Made by a program: the position numbers and the translations under genes. DNA of 64,000 nt, taken from the NCBI GenBank assembly GCA_963818855.1, contig CAWFUH010000009.1, forward strand, positions 25,843 to 89,842. Reading direction: 5' to 3'. The DNA comes from Bog-159 sp963818855. GTDB lineage: Bacteria > Acidobacteriota > Terriglobia > Bryobacterales > Bryobacteraceae. Shown here piece after piece: positions 43,730-53,081 of this stretch (the first letter of the stretch is position 1; every line of letters starts with the position of its first letter). A model generated the notes under the pieces. That model searched no databases. It was not told where the DNA came from and saw nothing but the letters and a program-made list of their open reading frames with translations.

Positions 43730-45079
43730 TCACCTGGCGACCGGCACCGGCTGAACCTGCAGGCCTTCCCGCACCACATCGCCGGGGTTAGCGATAATGG
43801 TCTGGCCTTCGCTGAGCCCGCCGACGACATCAAGGTGATCGCCATAGTCCCGGCCGACTTCGATCTTTTGCAGATGGACTGTGTGTCCGTCGCGCACTAC
43901 GGCAACTTCGGTGCCTTCGCCTCGTACGATCAGCGCGTCGCTGGGAACCCGTAAGGGAGCGTTGGAACGTGCGCCGATCAGAGCCACGCGGGCGTACATG
44001 CCCGGCAGCAGCGCGCCGCCGGGATTCGGCACACGCACCTCCACCAGCAAGGTGCGGCTGGCGGGATCGAGCGCGCTTGCCGTCCGCGCTACCTGGCCCA
44101 CAAACTGGCGCCCCGGTAGGTTGGAAACCGTCAACCGGGCGGTTTGGCCTGCCCGCACTTCACTGGCATTCGCCTGCGGCACGTTCAAGTAGGTGCGCAG
44201 TGTATTGATCTGCGCAATCCGGAAGAGCAGCGTATTGCCGGTGTTCACCAGTGCGCCGACATCCACGTTGCGCAGCGTAATCACTCCGTCGAACGGCGCT
44301 TTCACCAGCCGGTAACTTTGCACCTGATCCAGCCGGGCCAGGTTCGCCTCAGCAGCCGCCACGTTGCTGCGCTGCGCCGCGAGCGCCTTCTCGAGGGCTT
44401 TGGTGGCGGCTGTGAGCGATCGATACTCGGACTGATAGCGGTCGTTTTCCTGGCGCGAGACCACGCCCTTGGCTGAAAGGGAGGACCACCGTTGCGCGGT
44501 CACCTTGGCGAGATCCTCGTCGGCCTGGCCCCGCTCGTAATTTGCCGCAGCCTGGTCCACCGCCGCTTGTGCCTGCAGCAGGTTGGCTTTAGCCTGCCGG
44601 ATCTGCTCATCCATCTCGGGGGCATCGATTTCAGCCAGAGCCTGTCCGGTCCGTACCCGATCGCCGATATCCACCATGCGGCGCTGCAGGTATCCATCGG
44701 CACGCGCCAGGACGGGGGCCTCGGTGATAGCCTGGATGCTGCCGGGCAGTTCGATGACGCTCTTGCCCGACGAACGGCCCACCTCGATCACCTCCACCCG
44801 CTGCAGCGCCCGCTCCTGCTCGCGCGCCTCGCCTACAATGAGGTCCCGCTTCTTCCGCAGCGGCACGTATCCGGAGACGAACGCCACCACGACCAGCACA
44901 ACGGCCGTCAGAAAAATCGCCCAGATGGTAACGGCCGAGGGGCGCCACACTTTCGCCGGCAGCCCACCCGGGGAGGCGCCATTACCGGCACTCTTCAGTT
45001 CCTGGACTTGCCGTTTGAGATCTTCGTTCTCCCGCAGCAGATCGGACATGCCGGGTTGATCAGATTCGGTGCGCCTCAT
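43730..45079 (-). CDS. RND efflux periplasmic adaptor subunit
   Basis: 449 residues. Near residues 50-72 is one membrane segment (AIFLTAVVLVVVAFVSGYV), then the lipoyl-like half-motif (APVLARADGYLQRRMVDIGD), a long alpha-helical hairpin rich in Ala/Gln (ANLLQAQAAVDQAAANYERG to LAAQRSNVAAAEANLARL), the second half (VKAPFDGVITLRNVDVGALV) and a beta-barrel domain. Its ATG overlaps the stop of the RND pump gene by four bases (ATGA), so both are made together. No outer-membrane channel gene is adjacent. The adaptor frame is intact although the pump gene is not. Confidence 0.9.
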   Translation of the reverse strand: MRRTESDQPGMSDLLRENEDLKRQVQELKSAGNGASPGGLPAKVWRPSAVTIWAIFLTAVVLVVVAFVSGYVPLRKKRDLIVGEAREQERALQRVEVIEVGRSSGKSVIELPGSIQAITEAPVLARADGYLQRRMVDIGDRVRTGQALAEIDAPEMDEQIRQAKANLLQAQAAVDQAAANYERGQADEDLAKVTAQRWSSLSAKGVVSRQENDRYQSEYRSLTAATKALEKALAAQRSNVAAAEANLARLDQVQSYRLVKAPFDGVITLRNVDVGALVNTGNTLLFRIAQINTLRTYLNVPQANASEVRAGQTARLTVSNLPGRQFVGQVARTASALDPASRTLLVEVRVPNPGGALLPGMYARVALIGARSNAPLRVPSDALIVRGEGTEVAVVRDGHTVHLQKIEVGRDYGDHLDVVGGLSEGQTIIANPGDVVREGLQVQPVPVAR

Positions 45080-48000
45080 CTGGTGTTCATTTCTTCCAGT
45101 CTACGCTGATGGTCCACCGGCGGATTCGTGCGCAGATACGAATAGATGATGGGGACTACGAATAGCGTCGTCACGGTGGCGAAGGCCAGCCCACCGATAA
45201 CCGCGCGCCCCAAGGGCGCATTCTGTTCGCCGCCTTCCCCGAGGCCCAAGGACATGGGAACCATGCCCAGGATCATGGCTGTGGCGGTCATAAGAACCGG
45301 CCGGACACGTGCATAGCCGGCCGAGAGCATGGCCTCGCGCGCGGAGAGCAGCGTTTCGCGTTCGTCGTTGGCGAAGGTAACGATCAGAATGCTATTGGCC
45401 GTCGCCACGCCGATGCACATCATGGCGCCCATCAGCGAGGGCACGCTCAGCGAGGTACCGGTAAGAAACAGCATCCACAGAATGCCCGCAGTGGCGCCCG
45501 GCAGCGCCATCAGGATGATGAAGGGGTCCAGCCACGACTGGAAATTTACGGTCATCAGCAGATACACCAGGACGACGGCGAACACCAGCCCCAACCCCAG
45601 GCGGAAGAACGACGATTGCATGGTAGCCACCTGTCCGCGCAGCGAGAACGTCGTGCCGCGCGGCAGGCGGGGCTCCTCTTCCCGCATGATCTTCCTGACC
45701 TCCGCGCCGACGCCGCCCAGGTCGCTCCGGTCCACATTGGCGAAAACGTCGAAAACCGGCCAGACATTGTAATGGTTGACGATGACGGGCATGTACGACC
45801 GTTGGACGGAGGCCAGATTCGAGAGCAGTTGAGTATCGCCGGCAACCGCCCCGGGGTTTCCATAGGCTTGGGAGGCTCCGCCCGGAGATGTGCCCACCGA
45901 AGCCGGCCCGGCAGTGGATGCGCCTGCCATAGACCCGGGGGTGGTGGTATTGACGGCATTCGTGTTCGGCGAGATCGGAGTGCGCATCAGTGCGTCCATG
46001 GAGTCGATGCGGTATTGCGGCGTCTGCACGCCGACGCTGTAGTTGACGCCGTTAGTCCAGTTCATCCAGAAATTCGGCGCCACGGTGCCGTTGCCGCTGA
46101 GAGAGATCAGCATGCTGCTGGTGACGTCGCGTTGCGTCAGCCCCATCTGCGCGGCTTTGGCCCGATCCACATCCACGCGGATCACCGGCTGATCGGCCAC
46201 CTGGTGAACATGCACGTCCGCCGCGCCGGGGATGCGCGCGATGCGCCCCGCCAATTTCTGGGCGATGGCGTAGTTAGCCGCGGCGTTGCGCCCGACCACT
46301 TGCAGGTCGATAGGCGCGGGCAGACCGAAGTTGAGAATCTGGCTGGTGATGTTGGCCGGTTGGAAGAAAAAGGTCATATCCGGGAAGCGCTGATGCAGAC
46401 GCTTCCGCAGCAGGACCTCGTAATCACGCGTGGGGGCGTGCTTTTCCTTGTTGAGCGAAATCAGGATTTCTCCATCGGCGCTGGAGATGGTGGGAATGTC
46501 GCCCTGGGCAATAGCAGGCCAACTGTTCGGAATTCCGATATTGTCGATCACCATCTCGATCTCATCAGGCGGAATCACGGATCGGATTTCGTGTTCGAGA
46601 TCGGAAAACCGGACCTCAGTCTCTTCGATACGCATGCCTGCGGGACCGCGCGCATGCAACCGCATCTGGCCGGAATCGACAGTGGGGAAGAAATCCTCGC
46701 CCACCAGCCAGCCCAGGCCGAGAGAAGCGGCGAAAAAAGTCCCAAACGCCAGCAATGTGCGGCCGCGGTGGCGCAGGGACCAATCCAGCAGCCCGACGTA
46801 GCGGAACCGAAGCGCCTCGAAACCATGGTTGAAAAGATGATGGCCGCGCGCAAACAGGCTGGTGCGCCGGAAGCCGCCAGTCATCTCGGATTCGAGCAAG
46901 TAAGCCATCATGGTCGGCACCAGCGTGCGGGAAAGCAGATAGGAAGCGAGCATGGCGAAAACCACCGCCATGGCGAGCGGCGTAAACAGATAGCGCGCGG
47001 TGCCGGTGAGCAGCAGCACCGGCACAAACACGATGCAAATGGAGATGGTGGCCACGAAAGTCGGAACCGCGATCTGCGACGCGCCATCCAGCACCGCCGT
47101 GATGATCGGCTTCGCCATCGCGAAATTCCGATGGGTATTCTCAATCTCCACGGTGGCATCGTCCACCAGGATGCCCACCGCCAGAGCCAGGCCACCCAAA
47201 GTCATGACGTTAAGGGTCTGTCCCAAGAGGCTGAGCAGGCAGAGCGAAGTGAGAATCGAGAGCGGGATGGAAATGCAGACGATCAGCATACTGCGCCAGC
47301 TTCCCAGAAACAGCAGGATCATCAGCCCGGTCAGACCAGCGGCAATCAACGCTTCCCGCAAAACTCCCTGAATGGAAGCTCGTACGAATACCGACTGGTC
47401 CGCCAGTGCCGTTACCTTCAACTCGGGTGGAACGTTGGCCAGGATGCGCGGCAGAACAGCTTTAACGGCATTGACGATGGCGAGCGTGGACGCCTTCCCG
47501 TTGCGCGTTATGGTTATCAACACACCGCGCGATCCGTTGGTGCGCACGATGTTGGTCTGGACCGAGAAGCCGTCGTGCACCTGAGCCACGTCTTTGATAT
47601 AGACCGTGGCGCCGTTCACGGTCTTGATGGGCAGATCGTTTAAATCGTTCAGAGCGATGGGGCTGCTATTGACCAGAACCTGGTATTCGGTATGCGCCGA
47701 GCTTAGCGGTGCCGGCGGGAAGAATCAGGTTCTGCAGGTTCAACGCATTGGATATGTCGATCGGCGAGAGTTGCTTGGCGTACAGTTCGTCCAGGTTCAG
47801 ATCCACCATGACGGCGCGCTGTTTTCCGCCGAGAGGATAAGAGACCGAAGCGCCTTGCACGGTGCCGAGCGGAGTACGAATGAAGTTGTTCCCAATGTCG
47901 AAGATCTCCTGTTCGCGCAGGGTTTTGCTGGACAGTCCGAGTTGCAAGATCGGCACACTCGAAGCGTCGTACTTCAGTATATTCGCGGGAAACATCCCAG

Positions 48001-48364
48001 GCGGCATCTGGCGGATGGCGGTCTGCATGGTGGCAGTGGTTTGGGCCACCGCCATATCGATCTTCACGTTCGGATGGAAATAGATTTTGACGACCGCGTA
48101 TCCGGAGTACGATTGCGACTCAATGTGCTCCACGTCGTTGACATTCGAGGTGAGGCTGCGCTCGAAGCCCGTAACCACGCGTTTCTCCATCTCCTCAGGA
48201 GAAAGACCGGAATAAACCCACAGGACACTCACCACTGGAATATCGATGTAAGGAAAGATATCCACGGGCATGGTGACGATGGCTGCTCCGCCGAGTATGG
48301 CGATAAGAATTGCCATCACGACGAAAGTGTACGGGCGGCCAAGGGCGAGGCGGACTATCCACAT
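45076..48364 (-). pseudogene. RND efflux pump, inner-membrane subunit, split by one frameshift
   Basis: Together the two parts would encode about 1095 residues of an AcrB/HAE1-type pump. The N-terminal part (48364-47666) starts MWIVRLALGRPYTFVVMAIL and includes PVDIFPYIDIPVVSVLWVY; it ends after AKLGA. The second part (to 45076) resumes with EYQVLVNSSPIALNDLNDL and contains GILVDDATVEIENTHRNF, a transmembrane-4 region with the proton-relay Asp pair. One extra base near 47693 (TACCGAA instead of TACGAA) explains the break. Without it the protein is complete, so this may be a sequencing error or a recent mutation. The preserved adaptor downstream favours a recent event. Confidence 0.85.
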
Positions 48365-48748
48365 ATCCTGAGTTCCGCGGTGCGCGGTATTCCTGTACGA
48401 GAAGTATATCGTACCTGCCAGCCAGACCGTTCGGCAAAAGCTCTGCCATTGCTGCTCATAGAAATACGCCGAAGCGGAGCACCTGTCATGCGAAAGTTAT
48501 CAGGGAATGCTGGCGCGTAAGAACCGGACGCCAGTGCCGGATCGGTATCATTTGGACCGCGCCCGCGAATGGCTTATCTTCTCATTATAATAAGCCAAAA
48601 ACGACAGTACGTACAGGCTCCTCCAGGCTCATCCTGTATGAGACAAGACTTCATCGCCTGTATCATCGCCTGTATCATCGCCTGTATCATGGCCGGAAGT
48701 GCTACACTACCGAAGTCTGCCTTCGCGAAGGCGCCGCGATCTTGAAGC
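48365..48748. other. Divergent regulatory region before the winged-helix/TPR gene
   Basis: Contains no gene. It carries the 12-bp tandem repeat described separately at 48651-48690 and should hold the promoters for the RND operon (-) and the regulator gene (+). Confidence 0.5.
48612..48690 (+). repeat. 12-bp tandem repeat / iterated CCTGTAT motif
   Basis: TCATCGCCTGTA is repeated three times head-to-tail at 48651-48686. The core CCTGTAT occurs at 48633, 48657, 48669 and 48681, with spacings of 24, 12 and 12 bases, and its inverse TACAGG at 48612-48617. Placement 60-135 bases before the ATG of a DNA-binding protein suggests operator sites, but the repeat could also be simple slippage. Confidence 0.6.
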
Positions 48749-51091
48749 ATGGTTCCCCAGGAATCCCGAATCTACCGCTTTGGCGCGTTCTCGATCGAGC
48801 CGGGCAGGCGCTGCCTGACGCGCGATGAACAGCCGGTTCCGCTGACACCGAAAGCGTTCGATCTGCTCCTTTATATGGCGCGCAATCCGGGACGCCTGCT
48901 GACCAAGGAAGAATTGCTCGACGCGGTATGGCCGGACAGCACTGTGGAAGAGGGGAATCTCAGCCAGAACGTTTTTCTGTTGAGGAAGGCTCTGGGGGAG
49001 ACCAGCAAAGAGAATCGCTACATTCTGACGGTGCCTGGGCGGGGTTACCAATTCGCGGCGCCGCTCGAGAGCGAATCGTCTCAGTTGGTGGTACACGCGA
49101 CGCATACTCAGACGACGGCGATCGTCGAAGAAGAGTATTTCGACGGTGTTGCGGAAAAGCCGCCCGTCAGGCTGCCCGCGGCGAAGAGCCGGCGCCGGCG
49201 ATGGATTTCGGCCGGTTCTGCGGCATTGGCCGTGCTGGCCGGCGTCAGCGCGGTCCTTTACCGGGCGGCTCAACGGCCGATGCCAAGTGGGCACCGGGAG
49301 ATCGTGGTCGCGGACTTCGTCAATCACGGGAATGACCCGGCCTTCGATTTGACCTTGCGAAGGGCGCTGGAGATTGAGCTGGGACAGTCGCCGTATCTGA
49401 GTATACTGCCGCAAGCAAAGGTGGCGGAGACGCTGCGCATGATGGGGCGGCAGGCGGGCGAAAACCTAAGCGAGCCAATCGCCCTGGAGATTTGCCGGCG
49501 CAATAGCGGACAGGCGGTGATCGCCGGGGAAATCGCCAGCGTTGGCGCGCACTACCTGGTCACGGTGGACGCGCTGGATTGCGCGACAGGGGGCGCCATC
49601 TCACGGGAGAAAGCGGAGGCGGCGTCGAAGGAAGACGTTCTGAAGTCGCTCGACCGGGTGGCCGGGCGGGTGCGGCGGCAACTCGGAGAATCGCCGCGCT
49701 CAATCCAGCAGTTCGACGTTCCGATCTACCAAGCGACCACGAAGTCATTCGACGCGCTGGTCGCTTTTTCGAAAGGGAATGCGATGCAGGCATCGGCGAA
49801 TGCCGCCGACGCGATTCCGCTATTCGATCGCGCCATCGAACTCGATCCGAAATTCGCGCTGGCCTATGCCGCCCGCGGAAGGTTGCTGTTCAACCTCCAA
49901 GAGGGCAAGCGCGCCGCGGAAGACTATGCGAAAGCGTATGCCCTTAGCGACGGGGTGAGTGAGATGGAAAAGCTTTCGATTGCGGCGCGTTTTTACTCCG
50001 TGGTAGACGAGGACCTGGAGCGGACCGCGGATACATACAAGGTATGGACGAGGCTGTACCCTAGCGATGCAGCGTCCTGGACGGAACTGGCGGGCACTTA
50101 TATCCTGATGGGCCGGTATCGGGAGTCGGCCGCGGCCGCGCAGGAAGCCCTCAAGCTGGATCCTAAGGCAGTGCTGGCTTACGCGATGCTCGCGCGGGCG
50201 CAGAAGAAGGCCAATCTCTTCGAGGATGCCAAAGCCACCTGCCGGAAGGCTTTCGCGCGCGGTCTGGACAACTGGCATCTCCATAGCATTCTGTTTCAGA
50301 TTGCATATGCCCAGAAAGACGCTGGTGGGATGGCCGGGGAAGTGGAGTGGGACAAAGGCAAGACCACGGAAAACGAGACGCTGGATGACCAGGGATGGGC
50401 CGCGGCGACCGGGGGCCGGATCCGGCGCGCGCATGAGATGTTTCGAGAGGCCATCGAGGCGTCCCGGAGGGAGCGGTTTGAGGATTTCCCTAACGAGGTG
50501 CTGGTGGACGAGGCGCAGGTGGACTGGTTCGCGGGGTTCCTGCCAGAGGCGCGGTCGAAGGCCGAGAAGGTGCCGCTGGATCGGGAGGCCGAAGTGTTGA
50601 CCGAGGCGGGCATCGCGGCAGCGCTCTCCGGGGGAACGGCGTATGCGGAGAACGTAATCGCCCGATTGGAAAGGTATCCTGGGCACAGCGTTCTGCGGGA
50701 CCGGGTGGATCTTCCCCTGCTCCAAGCCTCGGTGGCAATCTACCGGAAGAAGGCCGGCGAGGCGGTGAAGCTGCTGGAGCCGACGCAGGTTTACGAATTG
50801 AGGGACTACATCATTCCGTTCCTGCGTGGGCGCGCTTATCTGGATGCGAAGATCCCGGAGCGGGCGGTTACGGAATACCGGGCGATTACGGATAATCCCG
50901 GAATCGATCCGGTTTCTCCCATGTATCCGTTGGCGTATCTGGGGCTGGCGCGGGCGTACTGCCTGGAAGGCAAGCGGGCGGAGAGCCGGACCGCCTACGA
51001 ACGCTTCTTCGACCTCTGGAAAGAAGCCGACGCGAACCTGCCGGTGCTTCAGGAAGCCCGCCGCGAGTATGCCAAGCTGCCCTCCAACTAA
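48749..51091 (+). CDS. Membrane-bound winged-helix regulator with TPR repeats (CadC/ToxR-like)
   Basis: 780 residues. Residues 8-105 form an OmpR-type winged helix (YRFGAFSIEPGRRCLTRDEQ, LTPKAFDLLLYMARNPGRLL, EGNLSQNVFLLRKALGE, ILTVPGRGYQFAAPL). One membrane segment near 157-176 (AALAVLAGVSAVLYRAA) leads to a periplasmic part with an FGGY-like region (GQAVIAGEIASVGAHYLVTV) and many TPR motifs (AIPLFDRAIELDPKFALAYA, GRYRESAAAAQEALKLDPKA). Such one-component sensors are common in Acidobacteriota. It may read the repeated motif upstream of its own gene. The gene is intact. Confidence 0.85.
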   Translation: MVPQESRIYRFGAFSIEPGRRCLTRDEQPVPLTPKAFDLLLYMARNPGRLLTKEELLDAVWPDSTVEEGNLSQNVFLLRKALGETSKENRYILTVPGRGYQFAAPLESESSQLVVHATHTQTTAIVEEEYFDGVAEKPPVRLPAAKSRRRRWISAGSAALAVLAGVSAVLYRAAQRPMPSGHREIVVADFVNHGNDPAFDLTLRRALEIELGQSPYLSILPQAKVAETLRMMGRQAGENLSEPIALEICRRNSGQAVIAGEIASVGAHYLVTVDALDCATGGAISREKAEAASKEDVLKSLDRVAGRVRRQLGESPRSIQQFDVPIYQATTKSFDALVAFSKGNAMQASANAADAIPLFDRAIELDPKFALAYAARGRLLFNLQEGKRAAEDYAKAYALSDGVSEMEKLSIAARFYSVVDEDLERTADTYKVWTRLYPSDAASWTELAGTYILMGRYRESAAAAQEALKLDPKAVLAYAMLARAQKKANLFEDAKATCRKAFARGLDNWHLHSILFQIAYAQKDAGGMAGEVEWDKGKTTENETLDDQGWAAATGGRIRRAHEMFREAIEASRRERFEDFPNEVLVDEAQVDWFAGFLPEARSKAEKVPLDREAEVLTEAGIAAALSGGTAYAENVIARLERYPGHSVLRDRVDLPLLQASVAIYRKKAGEAVKLLEPTQVYELRDYIIPFLRGRAYLDAKIPERAVTEYRAITDNPGIDPVSPMYPLAYLGLARAYCLEGKRAESRTAYERFFDLWKEADANLPVLQEARREYAKLPSN

Positions 51092-51188
51092 TTGATTCCC
51101 CGGGATTTCAATTCCCCTGAGAACAATTGAGAATTCCTGAGAGCGCCTGAGGACTTCCAGCGCGGCGCCCTGCCATACTCGCTTCCGG

Positions 51189-51449
51189 ATGAGGGTCCGG
51201 CGGCGCATCGCAGTCACGGTCGAGAAGCGCGAGATCTCGATTTCGAGCCGCACCGCCGGTCGCGAACAGGCGCATTGCGAGCATTGCGGCCGTGAGGTCT
51301 CAATGCTGCCGGTGGCTCTGGCGGCGGTCGTTGCCGGGGTACAGGAGCGGTTGGTCTACCAGTGGGTGGAAGCAGGCAAGGTCCACTTCCTGGAACGGCC
51401 GAACGGCGCAATCCTGGTCTGCGAGGAATCGTTGCGAGGGTTGAAATGA
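51189..51449 (+). CDS. Small protein with a Cys pair and HTH-like C-terminus
   Basis: 86 residues. HCEHCGREVSML contains a CxxC pair that could bind zinc; the C-terminal half (VAGVQERLVYQWVEAGKVHF, then PNGAILVCEESLRGL) resembles the excisionase/MerR-type helix-turn-helix. Small proteins of this type follow regulator genes or precede exported-protein genes in Acidobacteriota. It lies between the TPR regulator and the lectin gene on the same strand. Function unknown. Confidence 0.6.
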   Translation: MRVRRRIAVTVEKREISISSRTAGREQAHCEHCGREVSMLPVALAAVVAGVQERLVYQWVEAGKVHFLERPNGAILVCEESLRGLK

Positions 51450-51531
51450 CGAGTCTTCCTTATCCGAACGGGTGGATGGAAGCGCCACCGAAAAATTCAG
51501 CATGAGACACTTTGCGAGAAAAGGAACAATT

Positions 51532-52440
51532 ATGAAAAACGACACTTCGACGATGAGTTACATCTTACGAGCATTCGGGATTTTGCCATTGCTCGCCATA
51601 TTGGCCGCGAGTTTTTGCCCGGCGCACGCCGCGCAACTCCAGGTGAATTCCAACATACCATTCACGTGTGCGTCGGTCCAGGGCGGCACTACCGCCAACG
51701 GGACGCCCGTGATTTTGTACTCCTGCGGAGACGGGCCCCCGCAACAGTGGAACTATATTGACGGCCAGCTTGAGGGAATTGGCACGGCCAATGGCGTGAC
51801 CACTTGCCTGGAGGCCAACGGGAGCACCTCCGGGTCCAAGGTGGTGTTATCCGCCTGCAACGGCGGCCAAAATCAGCAGTGGTATTTCCAGGACAACAAC
51901 GTGGTCGTCGTCGAGGGCAACCTGTGCCTGGACAGCTCGCCGGGCCTTGACAACCAACTGGTGGTGAACGCATGCACGCCCGCGACGAGCCAGAATTGGA
52001 TCGTGCGTGGCATGGAAATCCAACTGAATTCAAACGCCCCCTACGTGTGCTTCTCCGTGGATGGATCCCTTACTGCCAATGGCACGCAGGTGCTGTCCTA
52101 CTCTTGTGCCGAAGGACCAGCCGAATCATGGTACTTTGAATCGGGCCAGATTGTCGGCCTTGGCACGAACGGCACGAAGACCAAGTGTCTGGCGGCCGGC
52201 GGGACTACGCCCGGAAGCCTCGTGGAGATATCCGCCTGTACAGGCGGGGAGAAGCAGAAGTGGTTAATGGTTCCCGGCACGCGAGTCGGGTCCTCGTCTA
52301 GCGCCGCCGTCATCGTGATAACGTTTGGAGACAAAAACCTGTGCGTGGACAGCTCGGGAGGGCAGCCAGTCGGCGACGGAACCCAACTCGTGCTGAACAC
52401 GTGCACTGCCGTGGCTAGCCAAAATTGGATCGTGCGTTAA
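51532..52440 (+). CDS. Secreted protein with two ricin-type beta-trefoil lectin domains
   Basis: 302 residues from ATG 51532, with AAAGGAA upstream. Signal peptide (AFGILPLLAILAASFCPAHA), then two similar halves of about 130 residues. The Q-x-W signatures of ricin B-type lectins are seen as QQWNY, QQWYF and SQNWIV in the first half and KQKWLM and SQNWIV in the second; GNLCLDSSPG and KNLCVDSSGG mark the repeated loops. Cys pairs should form disulfides. Such domains bind sugars, but no catalytic domain is attached. It likely binds glycans outside the cell; the target is unknown. Confidence 0.8.
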   Translation: MKNDTSTMSYILRAFGILPLLAILAASFCPAHAAQLQVNSNIPFTCASVQGGTTANGTPVILYSCGDGPPQQWNYIDGQLEGIGTANGVTTCLEANGSTSGSKVVLSACNGGQNQQWYFQDNNVVVVEGNLCLDSSPGLDNQLVVNACTPATSQNWIVRGMEIQLNSNAPYVCFSVDGSLTANGTQVLSYSCAEGPAESWYFESGQIVGLGTNGTKTKCLAAGGTTPGSLVEISACTGGEKQKWLMVPGTRVGSSSSAAVIVITFGDKNLCVDSSGGQPVGDGTQLVLNTCTAVASQNWIVR

Positions 52441-53081
52441 TTTCGCGAGCTCCCGGCATATGGCAGTCCTGCACGCCGGCGCATAAGCGGAGGGCCTAGC
52501 AATTTATCCGTATGGATCCGGGAGAATTGTCCAGAACCAGGTTTACAAAAACACGGTGAAACGTCAATGATTACGCGGGTTCTACTGGTATCTTAGGGTT
52601 TTGATGCAGGCCGGGGCCATGCTCGCTCCGGCCGCATCCCGAAAAACTGGCACGCCTCGATTCGTTTTCGCAGAAGCCTATTTTAGCTTTCCGGTTTGAA
52701 ATTTTTAGCATCCAGAATAGAGTGATCCCAGGCAATGGCGTCATCCGGGATGCGGCGGCGCTTGCCCGGTCCCGGCAATTAACGCCACCCTGTGACGATT
52801 CACCTCGATGGCAATCGCCACCGCGTTCTCGCTCATCCCGTTGGTGCACTCCAAGACAATGGCTGCGTGAAGAATCTGCCGTTTCTCCGCGGTACGGGAT
52901 CGCCGGAGATCCTCCAGTCTCGCCCGATCCGCCGCCGAGAGGATTTAGCTGGGATCGGCAGCCCAAGTTCCGGTTCGGCGCCGATGCGGCCCGAATCAAA
53001 TGGCACGTCGTGGATACCGCCTCTATCAAATTGACCGAGGCCGCCGACTCGGAGGTGTTTCGATCGGGCCACTGCGGTCGG
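52441..53081. other. Intergenic region with an IS630-like transposase trace
   Basis: No intact gene. On the minus strand between about 52750 and 52950 one frame reads LSAADRARLEDLRRSRTAEK followed by RQILHAAIVLECTNGMSENA and VAIAIEVNRHRV, resembling the N-terminal helix-turn-helix of IS630-type transposases (LSxxERAxLExLxRSRTA...RARIVLxxxxGxSNxxIA). It has a stop just before and soon after, so only a short remnant exists. Confidence 0.4.

Noticed and set aside
45616..47643. 675-codon open frame on the plus strand
   Set aside because: Antisense to the RND pump. It is rich in His, Arg and Gln, as expected from the reverse of membrane-protein codons.
48651..48690. CRISPR-like repeat
   Set aside because: The 12-bp units follow each other directly, without spacers, and no cas genes are present.
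49820..51253. 477-codon open frame on the minus strand
   Set aside because: Antisense shadow of the TPR regulator, without any domain or ribosome-binding site.
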